Part shown: piece after piece, positions 1 to 8,477 of the stretch
Numbering within the stretch: position 1 is the first letter of the stretch
Layout: each line of letters begins with the position of its first letter
From: Ohtaekwangia sp966211525
GTDB lineage: Bacteria; Bacteroidota; Bacteroidia; Cytophagales; Cyclobacteriaceae
Assembly (NCBI GenBank): GCA_966211525.1
Contig: CBIHOZ010000015.1
Coordinates: forward strand, 1-64,000
DNA length: 64,000 bases
Direction of reading: 5' to 3'
Position numbers and translations under genes: made by a program
The notes under the pieces: generated by a model
Seen by the model: only the letters and a program-made list of their open reading frames with translations
Databases searched by the model: none
Told to the model about the DNA's origin: nothing

Positions 1-97
1 ACTTCTTACTTCTTACTTCTTACTTCTTACTTCTTACTTCTTACTTCTTACTTCGTACTTCTTACTTCTTACTTCTTACTTCTTACTTCTTACTTCT
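1..97. repeat. 7-bp tandem repeat (ACTTCTT)n
   Basis: Thirteen full copies and one partial copy of ACTTCTT run from the window edge to base 97. One unit is variant (ACTTCGT at 50-56). The array stops 2 bases before the stop codon of the minus-strand response regulator, so it lies directly in that gene's 3' flank. It may continue beyond the left edge. Its 7-bp period would shift any reading frame if copy number changed, but no ORF crosses it here. Confidence 0.95.
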
Positions 98-99
98 AA

Positions 100-1455
100 T
101 TACTCAATCCCATACTTCTCCATCTTCAGATAAAGCGTTTTCCGGTCGATGTTAAGAATACGAGCCGCTTTGGATTTATTATAGCGTGCTTCCTTCAACG
201 TGCGCATTATCATTTCGCGTTCCTGTACCTCCTGTAACGCTTTGAGATCGTATACCGGTGCAGCAGGTTTACCTTTCGCCTGCAGCTCTTTAACAGCCGT
301 AATCATCTCTACTGGTATAGCATCCATTTGTACGCGATCGCCTGTTGTAAGCAGCACAGCACGCTTCACAACATTCTTTAATTCGCGCAAGTTGCCGGGC
401 CAGTCGTACGAAGCAAAGATGGCGAGTACTTCATCATCAAAGCCTATTACATTTTTACCGAGTTCTTTATTCGCGCCTGTACGGAAGAAGGTCAGGAATT
501 CTTCTACATCATCGTTACGTTCGCGCAGCGCAGGCACCCGCATTTTAAATTCGTTCAGGCGGTGGTATAGATCTTCACGAAACTGTCCTTTACGAACACT
601 CTCGGCAAGGTCATCGTTAGTAGCTGTAATAATGCGTACATCTACGCGTGATTCTTTGTTACTGCCAACCGGGCTAATGATACGCTCCTGTATAGCACGC
701 AGTAATTTTACCTGTACTTCGTATGAAAGATTTCCCACTTCATCCAGGAACAAAGTACCACCGTTCGCCATTTCAAACTGGCCTGTCTTGTCTTGTAACG
801 CACCGGTAAAAGCGCCTTTTACATGACCGAACAATTCACTGGCAGCAAGATCTTTTGAGAGAGCGCCACAATCCACAGCGACAAAAGTCTGTGAGGCACG
901 CTTGCTATGCTGATGAATGGAACGCGCTACATATTCTTTACCGGTACCGCTTTCACCTTCAATGATCACCGACATATCGGTAGGAGCAACGAGTCGTATA
1001 TACTCATGCAGTTGCTGCGACTGCACACTTTTACCTTGCACAAACGCACTGCTGCTGGCTACGGGAGCAGCCACGACTTCAGAAACTTTTCGTTTTTCTT
1101 TCTTGAGGGCCTGCGAAACGATCATGAGTAACTCATCCGGGTTTACCGGCTTGGTTATATACTCGAAGGCACCGGCCTTGATCGCCTTGACAGCCGTACG
1201 TATATCCGAGAAACTGGTCATGATAATTACCGGTATATCCGGCGATGTATTCTTTATATCAAGCAATACATCCATACCGGTAGCATCGGGCAGGCGGTAG
1301 TCCACCAGCACCAGGTCAAATGTACCTGACGTAAACGTCTTTAATCCATCCTTTCCTTTATGACTCAGCTGAACTGAATATTTATGTTTTTTCAAAAAGC
1401 CTTCCAGTATTCTGGAAAAGGTCAGATCATCTTCAATTACTAGGATATTCGCCAT
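100..1455 (-). CDS. Sigma-54-dependent response regulator (NtrC family)
   Basis: This is a 451-residue cytoplasmic transcription activator. It has a receiver domain (about 1-120) with the acidic pocket at D9-D10, phosphoacceptor D52 and conserved K102. The AAA+ sigma-54 interaction domain (about 140-370) has Walker A GESGTGKE at 167-174, the sigma-54 contact loop GAFTGA at 214-219, and Walker B within GGTLFLDEVGN. A Fis-type helix-turn-helix occupies the last 40 or so residues. The length is normal for the family, and all residues needed for phosphorylation, ATP hydrolysis and sigma-54 contact are present. No histidine kinase adjoins it inside the window, so its partner is unknown and may lie to the left. 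A terminator of the gene behind it ends just before its start. Confidence 0.95.
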   Translation of the reverse strand: MANILVIEDDLTFSRILEGFLKKHKYSVQLSHKGKDGLKTFTSGTFDLVLVDYRLPDATGMDVLLDIKNTSPDIPVIIMTSFSDIRTAVKAIKAGAFEYITKPVNPDELLMIVSQALKKEKRKVSEVVAAPVASSSAFVQGKSVQSQQLHEYIRLVAPTDMSVIIEGESGTGKEYVARSIHQHSKRASQTFVAVDCGALSKDLAASELFGHVKGAFTGALQDKTGQFEMANGGTLFLDEVGNLSYEVQVKLLRAIQERIISPVGSNKESRVDVRIITATNDDLAESVRKGQFREDLYHRLNEFKMRVPALRERNDDVEEFLTFFRTGANKELGKNVIGFDDEVLAIFASYDWPGNLRELKNVVKRAVLLTTGDRVQMDAIPVEMITAVKELQAKGKPAAPVYDLKALQEVQEREMIMRTLKEARYNKSKAARILNIDRKTLYLKMEKYGIE

Positions 1456-1475
1456 ACTGGCCGAAAAATAAAAAA

Positions 1476-1500
1476 GAAAGCCGGAATAATTCCGGCTTTC
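1476..1500 (-). terminator. Intrinsic terminator of the small PepSY-like gene
   Basis: There is a near-perfect inverted repeat, GAAAGCCGGAAT / ATTCCGGCTTTC. On the minus strand it is followed by a T-rich tract (TTTTTTATTTTT). It lies 36 bases past the stop of the 1536-1838 gene and ahead of the response regulator start, so the two genes are probably separate transcripts. Confidence 0.85.
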
Positions 1501-1535
1501 TCAAATTAACAAATAGGGATTGTTTGGAGGGCGAA

Positions 1536-1838
1536 TTAATCTACCTTTTTACCTTCTTTGTCGAACTTCACAGTTTTAGTTTCAGCACCGTTTTTCAGTT
1601 CAACTTCGTATGTATTTTTTGCTTTGTTGTGATAAGCAGCGTTGATCAACCATCCGCGGTAATCTTCACCTTCCAATTGTTTCTTGATAGTTTGAGGAAG
1701 TTCTTCTGCCTTAATCTTTACTTTCTCATCCTGCATTTGTGTTGACTCAGTAGCTGCCGGAGCTGGATCACTTGCTACTTGAGCGTTTGCAGCACCTATA
1801 CCTGCAACTAATGCGAAAACGAACAATACTTTTTTCAT
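1536..1838 (-). CDS. Small exported PepSY-like protein
   Basis: This 100-residue protein has a clear Sec signal peptide (MKK, a hydrophobic stretch, then ANAQ cleavage near residue 20). A short acidic and Ala-rich linker follows, then a compact domain of about 60 residues containing LPQTIKKQLEG and a run of alternating beta strands with KNTYEVELKNG and KTVKFDKEGK. That layout resembles the PepSY-like/DUF2874 (BLIP-like) proteins common in Bacteroidota periplasms. The family's role is not well defined, and regulation of periplasmic enzymes or ligand binding has been suggested. It is monocistronic, ending in the hairpin at 1476-1500. The family call comes from pattern only. Confidence 0.7.
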   Translation of the reverse strand: MKKVLFVFALVAGIGAANAQVASDPAPAATESTQMQDEKVKIKAEELPQTIKKQLEGEDYRGWLINAAYHNKAKNTYEVELKNGAETKTVKFDKEGKKVD

Positions 1839-2130
1839 GGTTTTAAAAAATTAAGTTAAACATTCATTCTGTCTCCTCCTGTTACAATTATATGCCAAGC
1901 CCATGCACCTGCTAATAAATTACTGCTCAACAACCACTTACAAACATTGAAAGTTTTTATAGGCACGCTATACTGTTGAATTCTTCTACAACGTGTTGGA
2001 AAACATATACGTTTACCACACGATATACACACGCTATATCGCTACCTCACGCACAGCACGGTATAAACACAAAAGGACCGGCCAATATATATGCCAGTCC
2101 CTTTGTACATGTTACGACAACAAAGCAGAA

Positions 2131-2487
2131 TTATACTTGCTTTTCCTTCGCGTTCTTGCTCTCTTCTATAACGTACGCGAGGCCGAGGCCTATACCACCG
2201 AAGATGAACAGCATGGAGAAGTACGCTACTTCTTCCTCAAGCCCGAGGTTACGCTCGAGGATATGCCCCAATAGCAAGCCTAACCCCGCTCCTATCAGCA
2301 GCAACGAAGCGCGCAATGGAAATGATGTATTCCGTACTTTGCGAACATTGAGAAACTCCGGACCTACACCCTTCTCGATCATAGCCATTCGTTCTGTATT
2401 CTCATACTTGCGCAGGTAAATGATCATTATAAAGAATCCAATGATGGAAATGATCGGAATCATGATTGCGAGGAATTCGATATTCAT
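2131..2487 (-). CDS. DUF6249-type two-helix membrane protein
   Basis: This 118-residue protein has an N-terminal membrane helix (about 5-25), then YLRKYENTERMAMIEKG, a short soluble loop, and two more hydrophobic segments (about 57-72 and 86-106). It ends in a charged tail. The 'ERMAMIEKG' segment after a first helix is typical of the DUF6249 family, which in Bacteroidota is often found next to an ECF sigma gene. Here the sigma gene starts divergently 152 bases away. The function is unknown. It is probably an inner-membrane protein connected with the same envelope-stress or sigma regulon. Confidence 0.7.
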   Translation of the reverse strand: MNIEFLAIMIPIISIIGFFIMIIYLRKYENTERMAMIEKGVGPEFLNVRKVRNTSFPLRASLLLIGAGLGLLLGHILERNLGLEEEVAYFSMLFIFGGIGLGLAYVIEESKNAKEKQV

Positions 2488-2639
2488 ATACTTTATTATT
2501 TGAGATTTGCAGCTTTGACGCAGGCATTTACCCTCGCGTTACACATCTTTCATCAAAAAGTTATTCAACTATAAATTGTGAGAAAATATAGTATGGAAGC
2601 TGTAACTTCGGTTGAAGACGCTGCGTCAAACCGCGCAAC

Positions 2640-3197
2640 ATGATATTCGATCCGGATCTACCGCTAATTGACAGAATTCTGGCAGGTGAGCAGAATGTTT
2701 TTGCCGAGCTCATAAACCGGCACAAGCAGTATGCATATACTATTGCCTTCAAGATTCTGCAAAACAGACCGGAGGCCGAAGAGGCTGCGCAGGATGCTTT
2801 TATTAAAGCATATCAGAACCTGGCGGGATTTAACCGGCAGGCACGATTCTCCACCTGGCTATACCGTATTGTTTTCAATACTTCCATCAGCTATAAAAGA
2901 AAGAATAACAAAGTTTTCCAAAGTATAGAGAACACGGTAATCGCATATAACCAGGAAGGTGAAGTATCGCTGGAAAAGACAGACAAGACGCGCTATCTTA
3001 ACCAGGCCATGATGAAGCTGAATGAAGCAGACCGCACGGCACTGACGCTGTTTTACCTGGATGAATTTTCGCTGGATGAGATTGCTGACATCACCGGTAT
3101 GCAGGCCAATACGGTGAAGGTGCGCATACACCGCGCGCGACAGCGACTGGCCGATGAATTGAAAATATTATTGAACCACGAAGCGTTAACTTTGTAG
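2640..3197 (+). CDS. ECF RNA polymerase sigma factor
   Basis: This 185-residue sigma-70 family protein has region 2 at about 20-85 (AELINRHKQYAYTIAFKIL, then EEAAQDAFIKAYQNL and FSTWLYRIVFN). Region 4 is at about 125-175 (LNEADRTALTLFYLDEFSLDEIADITG, then VKVRIHRARQRL, the -35 recognition helix). There is no extra C-terminal domain. It is followed after 4 bases by a transmembrane protein that is probably its anti-sigma factor, a usual arrangement. It would redirect RNA polymerase to a small envelope-related regulon. The inducing signal cannot be read from the sequence. Confidence 0.93.
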   Translation: MIFDPDLPLIDRILAGEQNVFAELINRHKQYAYTIAFKILQNRPEAEEAAQDAFIKAYQNLAGFNRQARFSTWLYRIVFNTSISYKRKNNKVFQSIENTVIAYNQEGEVSLEKTDKTRYLNQAMMKLNEADRTALTLFYLDEFSLDEIADITGMQANTVKVRIHRARQRLADELKILLNHEALTL

Positions 3198-3201
3198 GAC
3201 C

Positions 3202-3726
3202 ATGAACAGACTATCGCAAGCTCAGGAAGATATACTGCTGGAATACCTGGATGGTACGCTGGCTTCTTCCGAAAAAATAAAACTTGAAGAAGAGCTTCGC
3301 ACAAATGTGTTGCTCCGGTCGCGACTGGATGAATTGCGTGCGGTGCACACTATATTTCAACACACATCTTTTGAACAGCCCTCGCGCGATTTTACAGAGC
3401 GTGTTATGCAGAAGCTCGATACAGCTCCGCTGCCCTCACCTTCCCGTTGGTCTATACGCAATGCTATATTTCTGCTGATCGGTGTATTGACTGCGATTGG
3501 TACTATATCTGTGCTCATTGCCTCCGGTGTATTTGACGGTACCACCAGCATCAGTCTGGATGATTCTTCTTTACCACAGAAAATTATTCAGCAGGAGATT
3601 CCGGCCTTTACATTCAGCGGCAAACTGATCATGAACATTATTATCATGCTCAACATTGTGGTGGGATGGATATTACTGGACAAGGCTATATTACGGCCCT
3701 ACTTCCAACGCAGGATGCAAGCGTAG
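3202..3726 (+). CDS. Probable transmembrane anti-sigma factor
   Basis: This 174-residue protein starts 4 bases after the sigma gene. The N-terminal 70 residues are soluble and helical (ILLEYLDGTLASSEKIKLEEEL), resembling the cytoplasmic part of zinc-less anti-sigma factors that count 'L..L..L' helices around 'EYLDGTL'. No HxxxCxxC zinc motif is visible. Two membrane segments follow (about 87-109 and 140-160), with a short periplasmic loop between them. Position, topology and the YLDGTL-type start all support sequestration of the preceding sigma factor at the inner membrane. This is inference from context, because the family is poorly conserved. Confidence 0.7.
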   Translation: MNRLSQAQEDILLEYLDGTLASSEKIKLEEELRTNVLLRSRLDELRAVHTIFQHTSFEQPSRDFTERVMQKLDTAPLPSPSRWSIRNAIFLLIGVLTAIGTISVLIASGVFDGTTSISLDDSSLPQKIIQQEIPAFTFSGKLIMNIIIMLNIVVGWILLDKAILRPYFQRRMQA

Positions 3727-3816
3727 ATGTTGTGTTGAGGTGTTGATGTGTTGGGTGTTGATGTTCGTTGAGGCGAAGATATACTATACTTTAATGGTAT
3801 ATCTGTATATACCTGT

Positions 3817-4116
3817 TTAGAGGCCGCCTTCGGGTTTTTGTTCTTTGGGTTCGGGGCATTCTATCTTCCAGTCTTTGGAAAGGGCGATGGTTCCTTCTTT
3901 TGCTTTTTTGATTACTTCATCGCGCTTGCTGCTGAATTTGCAACCTATATCTACATAACGATACTTGGCTCCGTCTACCTTGAAATTAAAATGACAGGTG
4001 TTAGACGCTTTGTGAGTCTTCATGCACGAGAACTCTATATTTTCTCCCTGGTAGTAGTTTGTGAATCCGGTTAATGCAATGAACGAGAGAAGTATACAAT
4101 AAAAAGCAGTTTTCAT
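3817..4116 (-). CDS. Small exported protein, unknown
   Basis: This protein of about 99 residues has a Sec signal peptide (MKTAFYCILLSFIALTG). The open frame continues upstream to 4218, but those extra residues put a Cys-rich, low-quality stretch ahead of a good leader, so the ATG at 4116 is preferred (another ATG is at 4125). The mature part has two Cys (in FSCMK and SNTCHF) plus further Cys in IGCKF and IECPEP. These could form two disulfides in the periplasm or outside the cell. It ends in a Lys/Pro/Glu-rich tail. I do not recognise the family. It is transcribed toward the sigma/anti-sigma pair and is probably monocistronic. Confidence 0.6.
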   Translation of the reverse strand: MKTAFYCILLSFIALTGFTNYYQGENIEFSCMKTHKASNTCHFNFKVDGAKYRYVDIGCKFSSKRDEVIKKAKEGTIALSKDWKIECPEPKEQKPEGGL

Positions 4117-4220
4117 AGTAGGCATCCATTTGAAGGTATGTACCAAAGGTAGAAAAGACTTCAGGTAATATAAACACGCCAGGCAACCGTTAGGCGACTG
4201 TACCTGCTTTGTAAACAAAA

Positions 4221-4245
4221 AAGCCCGCAGTATAACCGCGGGCTT
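4221..4245 (-). terminator. Intrinsic terminator of ahcY
   Basis: The inverted repeat AAGCCCGC / GCGGGCTT has a 9-base loop. On the minus strand a T run (TTTTTTGTTT) follows. It lies 22 bases after the ahcY stop codon. Confidence 0.9.
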
Positions 4246-4266
4246 CGTATTGTAACCAAATGCTGA

Positions 4267-5574
4267 TTAATAGCGATAGTAATCCGGTTTGAACGGACCT
4301 TTTGTCTCTACGCCAATGTATTTAGCCTGAGCATCGGAAAGAACATCAAGCTCTACACCGATTTTCTTCAGGTGCAATGATGCCACTTTTTCATCGAGGT
4401 GTTTCGGCAGCATATATACTTTGTTCTCATACTTGTCGGAGTGATTCCAAAGTTCTAACTGTGCCAGTGTCTGGTTCGTGAACGAGTTAGACATTACGAA
4501 TGAAGGGTGTCCCATAGCACAACCCAGGTTTACGAGGCGGCCTTCAGCCAACAGAATTACCTGACGGCCGTTCTTCAAAGTATATAGATCTACCTGTGGT
4601 TTGATCTCGTCTTTTGTTGCGTTCTTGTTAAGCCATGCTACATCGATCTCGTTATCGAAGTGCCCGATGTTACAAACAATAGCTTTGTCTTTCATGCTGA
4701 GGAAGTGACGCTCAACCACGATGTTGAAGTTACCGGTTGCAGTAACTACGATGTCGGCTTCTTTCACGGCATCATCCATCTTCTTCACAGCATAGCCGTC
4801 CATAGCGGCCTGCAGTGCACAGATCGGATCGATCTCCGTTACAATAACGCGGGCACCGGCACCACGCAACGAAGCAGCAGAACCTTTACCTACATCGCCA
4901 TATCCTGCTACAACTGCTACTTTACCAGCAATCATAACATCGGTTGCTCTGCGGATAGCATCCACACAAGATTCTTTACAGCCGTATTTGTTATCGAATT
5001 TTGATTTTGTTACCGAGTCGTTGATGTTGATAGCAGGCAATGGAAGTTTACCATTGTGCATACGCTCTACAAGACGGTGTACACCGGTAGTTGTTTCTTC
5101 AGATATACCGCGGATACCGGCAACGAGTTCAGGGAAACGATCGAGTACCATGTTGGTAAGATCACCGCCATCATCCAGGATCATATTCAAAGGCTTGCCA
5201 CCTTTAAAAGCATGAAGCGTTTGCTCGATACACCAGTCAAACTCTTTTTCATTCATACCTTTCCAGGCAAATACAGGGATTCCGGCAGCAGCAATAGCAG
5301 CCGCGGCATGATCCTGCGTAGAGAAAATATTGCAGGATGACCACGATACTTCTGCACCAAGCTCAACCAGTGTTTCGATCAATACAGCAGTCTGGATCGT
5401 CATGTGAAGACAGCCCGCGATGCGCGCATCCTTCAATGGTTTCTGTTTACCAAACTCTTCGCGAAGAGCCATCAAACCCGGCATTTCAGCCTCTGCTAAC
5501 GTGATTTCTTTACGACCCCAGGCCGCCAGGGACAGGTCTTTTACCTTGAAATTGAGTTTTTCGTCTACGGTCAT
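4267..5574 (-). CDS. ahcY: Adenosylhomocysteinase (SAH hydrolase)
   Basis: This 435-residue cytoplasmic enzyme splits S-adenosylhomocysteine into adenosine and homocysteine. That removes product inhibition from SAM-dependent methyltransferases and feeds methionine recycling. The diagnostic segments are present: the substrate region GCLHMTIQTAVLIETL near the N-terminus, NINDSVTKSKFDNKYGC, the NAD-binding loop GYGDVGKGSA, VCNIGHFDNEID, and the conserved C-terminus KPDYYRY with its NAD-contacting Lys and Tyr. Full length for the family. The gene stands alone with its own terminator and a -7 promoter match 35 bases upstream. It is not part of the pigment cluster, but that cluster includes methyltransferase domains that depend on its activity. 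Confidence 0.98.
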   Translation of the reverse strand: MTVDEKLNFKVKDLSLAAWGRKEITLAEAEMPGLMALREEFGKQKPLKDARIAGCLHMTIQTAVLIETLVELGAEVSWSSCNIFSTQDHAAAAIAAAGIPVFAWKGMNEKEFDWCIEQTLHAFKGGKPLNMILDDGGDLTNMVLDRFPELVAGIRGISEETTTGVHRLVERMHNGKLPLPAININDSVTKSKFDNKYGCKESCVDAIRRATDVMIAGKVAVVAGYGDVGKGSAASLRGAGARVIVTEIDPICALQAAMDGYAVKKMDDAVKEADIVVTATGNFNIVVERHFLSMKDKAIVCNIGHFDNEIDVAWLNKNATKDEIKPQVDLYTLKNGRQVILLAEGRLVNLGCAMGHPSFVMSNSFTNQTLAQLELWNHSDKYENKVYMLPKHLDEKVASLHLKKIGVELDVLSDAQAKYIGVETKGPFKPDYYRY

Positions 5575-5608
5575 GTTATATATGGATTTTTTCTTTTAAC
5601 TGGGAACA

Positions 5609-5616
5609 CAAAAGTA
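5609..5616 (-). promoter_or_regulatory. Candidate Bacteroidota -7 element for ahcY
   Basis: On the minus strand this reads TACTTTTG, an exact match to TAnnTTTG, 35 bases before the ahcY ATG. No clear TTG -33 element is seen at the usual 19-base spacing, so support is partial. Confidence 0.35.
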
Positions 5617-5700
5617 CAACAAAGGTTTGATATTTCATGAAGGGAAACGTCCTCAAAACCTTGACAACAGCCTCTGGACTGAACTATTGAAATACGTTCC

Positions 5701-6435
5701 ATGTTGACAGTGAACAAAGAAATATACATGAATAAGCCTATAACAATTTTAAACAAGCCGGTTATTAAGATCGATGTCGTTTCAGATGTAGTATGCCCGT
5801 GGTGTTACATTGGTAAACGCAGGCTGGAGAAAGCGATGCAGCAACTTTCCTCTGAATATACTTTCGAAGTGGAGTATCATCCGTTTGAACTTAACCCGCA
5901 GATGCCTGCACAGGGTACCAACCAAAGAGCTTACCTCATAGATAAATTCGGAAGCGAAGATCGTTACGAGCAGATCACCAATCATACCACACAAGTAGCT
6001 GCTACGGAAGGATTAACTTTTAATTTCGATAAACAAAACATATCTCCCAATACGCGCAAAGCCCATGCTATTGTACAGCTTGCCAAGCTGAAGGGTAAAG
6101 AACTGGCCGTTGTTGAGGATCTCTTTAAAGCATATTTTACAGAAGGCGTTGATCTGAGTAATGATGAAAATCTGATCGCAGTAGCCGTGCAGGCCGGTCT
6201 TGAACGCGAATCGGTAGCGTTACTTTTAGCAGACGAAAATGCATTGAAAAATATAGCGGCAATGGAAAAAGAAATGTCCAAGCTGGGCATTAGCGGAGTT
6301 CCGTTCTATATCATCAACAGTAAATATGGAGTTTCAGGCGCGCAGACTCCGGAGACCTTTGTACAAGTGTTCAAAGAAGTGAGTCAGGAAGTAACTACGG
6401 GAGAAGCTTGTGATGTAGACGGCAAAAACTGTTAG
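5701..6435 (+). CDS. DsbA-family oxidoreductase (FrnE-like)
   Basis: This is a 244-residue thioredoxin-fold protein with a helical insertion. The active site is CPWC in DVVSDVVCPWCYIGKRRLE, the hallmark of the FrnE/2-hydroxychromene-2-carboxylate isomerase branch of DsbA. The cis-Pro loop is seen in ISGVPFYIIN. No signal peptide is present, so it is expected to act in the cytoplasm as a thiol-disulfide oxidoreductase, often linked to stress resistance. A second ATG at 5728 gives MNKPITILNKP and may be the true start. The C-terminus has a further Cys pair (GEACDVDGKNC). The stem-loop right after the stop terminates it. Confidence 0.88.
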   Translation: MLTVNKEIYMNKPITILNKPVIKIDVVSDVVCPWCYIGKRRLEKAMQQLSSEYTFEVEYHPFELNPQMPAQGTNQRAYLIDKFGSEDRYEQITNHTTQVAATEGLTFNFDKQNISPNTRKAHAIVQLAKLKGKELAVVEDLFKAYFTEGVDLSNDENLIAVAVQAGLERESVALLLADENALKNIAAMEKEMSKLGISGVPFYIINSKYGVSGAQTPETFVQVFKEVSQEVTTGEACDVDGKNC

Positions 6436-6443
6436 TAGAATAT

Positions 6444-6479
6444 TGATCGTTATCAACTCCTGCGAGTTGATAACGATCA
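6444..6479 (+). terminator. Long perfect hairpin terminator between convergent genes
   Basis: There are two 16-base perfect arms (TGATCGTTATCAACTC and its complement) with a 4-base loop. The plus strand continues with TTTATTTTTG, giving an intrinsic terminator for the DsbA-like gene. The right arm contains the TGA stop codon of the convergent minus-strand sialidase gene. Confidence 0.88.
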
Positions 6480-7703
6480 CTTTATTTTTGCGAGATCCTC
6501 GTGTTTGATAACCGATGTCAGTATAGATGTTTTCCCTTGGTCAATTCGCGTCCATGCCGTTACAATCGTTCCTTTACCAGCCGTTATATGGCAACTTACA
6601 TTCGCAGCACCTTCTGTCTTAAAAGTGCTTTCACTGACTTTTACATTCTTGAAACTGGAGCCACCATCTATTGAATACGACAGGTATACATCAGTCATGC
6701 CCTCCTCATTACGATTGAAATATAGTATATATACATACCCTGTAGTCTGGTCTACTGCCAGCCATGGATTATACTGATGGCCGGCCTCCACATCATTTAT
6801 TTTTAAAAGGGATGTCCAGTTATCTCCAAAGTTATGCGAGCGTACAAATAACACATCCTGATCGCTGCGCATCCAGTCAGACCATACCAGGTACAGGCTT
6901 CCTTTATAAGGACTTTTACTTCGGTCGGTTGAAATAACCGGTACGGTAGCACAGCGTTTTCCTCCGGCTAAATGATCATCGCAGCCTTCCGACTGCCGGA
7001 TGATCGCAATATCATTTGTCAACCATATTTTACCATTGAAGGAACGGTCGAGGTATATTTTATTCTGATTAGACCACGTGCAATACTCTTTACCATCGGA
7101 GCTCACAACGGCCATACTACCCGCTACGGTATTGTGATCGTCTATACAATTGCCCGGCGTTTGCGAAAGCTCGAGCGGTGTACTCCATTTTTTGCCGCTT
7201 GAGGACGTGGTGAGTTGCACATGTGAGAGACAGCTGGCATCGCTGCTGCTATATTTATCAAACTGTGTATAGGTGAGGTAAATATTATTCTTGTCATCCA
7301 GGGTAACACTGGGAGCCACCTGGTCTTTTGCAGATGCTGCATTTACGGGCACGCCTTCACTCCAGCTTTTTCCGCCATCGCCGGAGGTATAGCTTATAAT
7401 TTTGCTAGTGCCGCCCTCTGTACTTTGAAGGAAGAAATACAAGTCACCTTTGCTGTCGGCGATCAATGTAGACTGCGCACCGGTTGGAAAGGTTGTGGCG
7501 CTTCGCTCCCATGCTACTCCGCCATCTATACTATAATATACAACGTTGCCCAGCGCGGCCGTTACATTCTGACTATTTTTTTCATTGAAAGCGATGCTGA
7601 CGTTGCCCGGGTTTTCCGTTTCAATGATCCGTGTGTTTTTAACCTGGGCTATAGAACAAACAACATTCAGAAGAATAAGGAGAGTAGTAGATACTTTGTG
7701 CAT
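6477..7703 (-). CDS. Exported sialidase-like (BNR/Asp-box) protein
   Basis: This 408-residue protein has a Sec signal peptide (MHKVSTTLLILLNVVCSIAQ). It is a six-bladed propeller of the exo-alpha-sialidase superfamily, with repeated Asp-box motifs at the blade hairpins (SIDGGVAWERS, SGDGGKSW, SIDGGSSF). The core GH33 catalytic set (FRIP Arg, then the Tyr/Glu pair) is not obvious, so it may be a BNR-fold binding or structural protein instead of an active sialidase. It probably sits in the periplasm or on the cell surface. It stands alone, convergent with the DsbA-like gene, and is unrelated by position to the glycan genes at 55-64 kb. Confidence 0.75.
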   Translation of the reverse strand: MHKVSTTLLILLNVVCSIAQVKNTRIIETENPGNVSIAFNEKNSQNVTAALGNVVYYSIDGGVAWERSATTFPTGAQSTLIADSKGDLYFFLQSTEGGTSKIISYTSGDGGKSWSEGVPVNAASAKDQVAPSVTLDDKNNIYLTYTQFDKYSSSDASCLSHVQLTTSSSGKKWSTPLELSQTPGNCIDDHNTVAGSMAVVSSDGKEYCTWSNQNKIYLDRSFNGKIWLTNDIAIIRQSEGCDDHLAGGKRCATVPVISTDRSKSPYKGSLYLVWSDWMRSDQDVLFVRSHNFGDNWTSLLKINDVEAGHQYNPWLAVDQTTGYVYILYFNRNEEGMTDVYLSYSIDGGSSFKNVKVSESTFKTEGAANVSCHITAGKGTIVTAWTRIDQGKTSILTSVIKHEDLAKIK

Positions 7704-7810
7704 AGGTGATATTTTACCTATTCGCTAAAGTAATGTACAACACGTTAACTATAACATTTTCATGTAGAAGATATTCAGAATTTCATCTACACTTTCTCCC
7801 GTTAACGGTA

Positions 7811-8212
7811 CTACTTCTTCGCTACAGTGAAAGAACCTGTTTTTGTTTTGATCACGTATACTCCTGCAGGCAGTGCGGACATATCAATCTCAAATTTTGA
7901 CATGCTGAGTATATGAACAACAACTTTATCGTTCACTGATTTACCTGCCTTGGTGCTTACTTCGATCTGATCGAGGCTGAGATCGAGGCTACCATCATCC
8001 TGCTTGGTCAGAATCACGCTATAGCGATCGGCATTCTCTACACTAACACTGTCACCTGACAGATTGCTGGAAAGAATCGTGATCTTACCCGCTGCAGGTT
8101 TTTTGGATTGACTCACGTAGTTATTTATACTTACTGACGTATAAGCTGATGCATGGAACGGCTTAACAATCGCGAAGAAAACGATTAAGAGGGTAGCAGA
8201 ATACTTGTTCAT
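7811..8212 (-). CDS. Small exported protein with T9SS/DUF3244-like C-terminus
   Basis: This 133-residue protein has an N-terminal signal peptide (ending near HASAY). The mature part is beta-rich, and its last 30 residues (FEIDMSALPAGVYVIKT, then VAKK) match the usual ending of type IX secretion C-terminal domains and of the related DUF3244 fold. If it is a T9SS signal, almost the whole mature protein is the sorting domain, with no passenger. That is odd and favours a free-standing DUF3244-like surface protein. The gene is monocistronic, with about 265 bases of non-coding DNA upstream in which I see nothing definite. Confidence 0.6.
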   Translation of the reverse strand: MNKYSATLLIVFFAIVKPFHASAYTSVSINNYVSQSKKPAAGKITILSSNLSGDSVSVENADRYSVILTKQDDGSLDLSLDQIEVSTKAGKSVNDKVVVHILSMSKFEIDMSALPAGVYVIKTKTGSFTVAKK

Positions 8213-8477
8213 AATTACTTTGGTTAGATCGTACGAAACACATACTGCAACTTTGGTAACAAAAAGTAATTGTTGGGTTTAAACGCTGGAAACGAATCTT
8301 TTCACATTTTCATGTTTATAGAAATTCCAATTCCGGGATAAAGAGTTGCATCATTTCCAATTTACAGATTATGTCTCTGGTAATGTAATAAGGGTGTACC
8401 TTTATATTCTAATTATCCCCCCTACCGTATTGTGTTAGTGCGGAACTTTACTTTTCTTGACACAAAACTTAATCACT

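Noticed and set aside
1..97. CRISPR array
   Set aside because: The units are 7 bp with no spacers, so this is a simple tandem repeat. No cas genes are seen in the window.
200..826. 208-residue plus-strand frame antisense to the response regulator
   Set aside because: Ser/Arg-rich composition and complete overlap with a well-supported NtrC-type gene make it a shadow frame.
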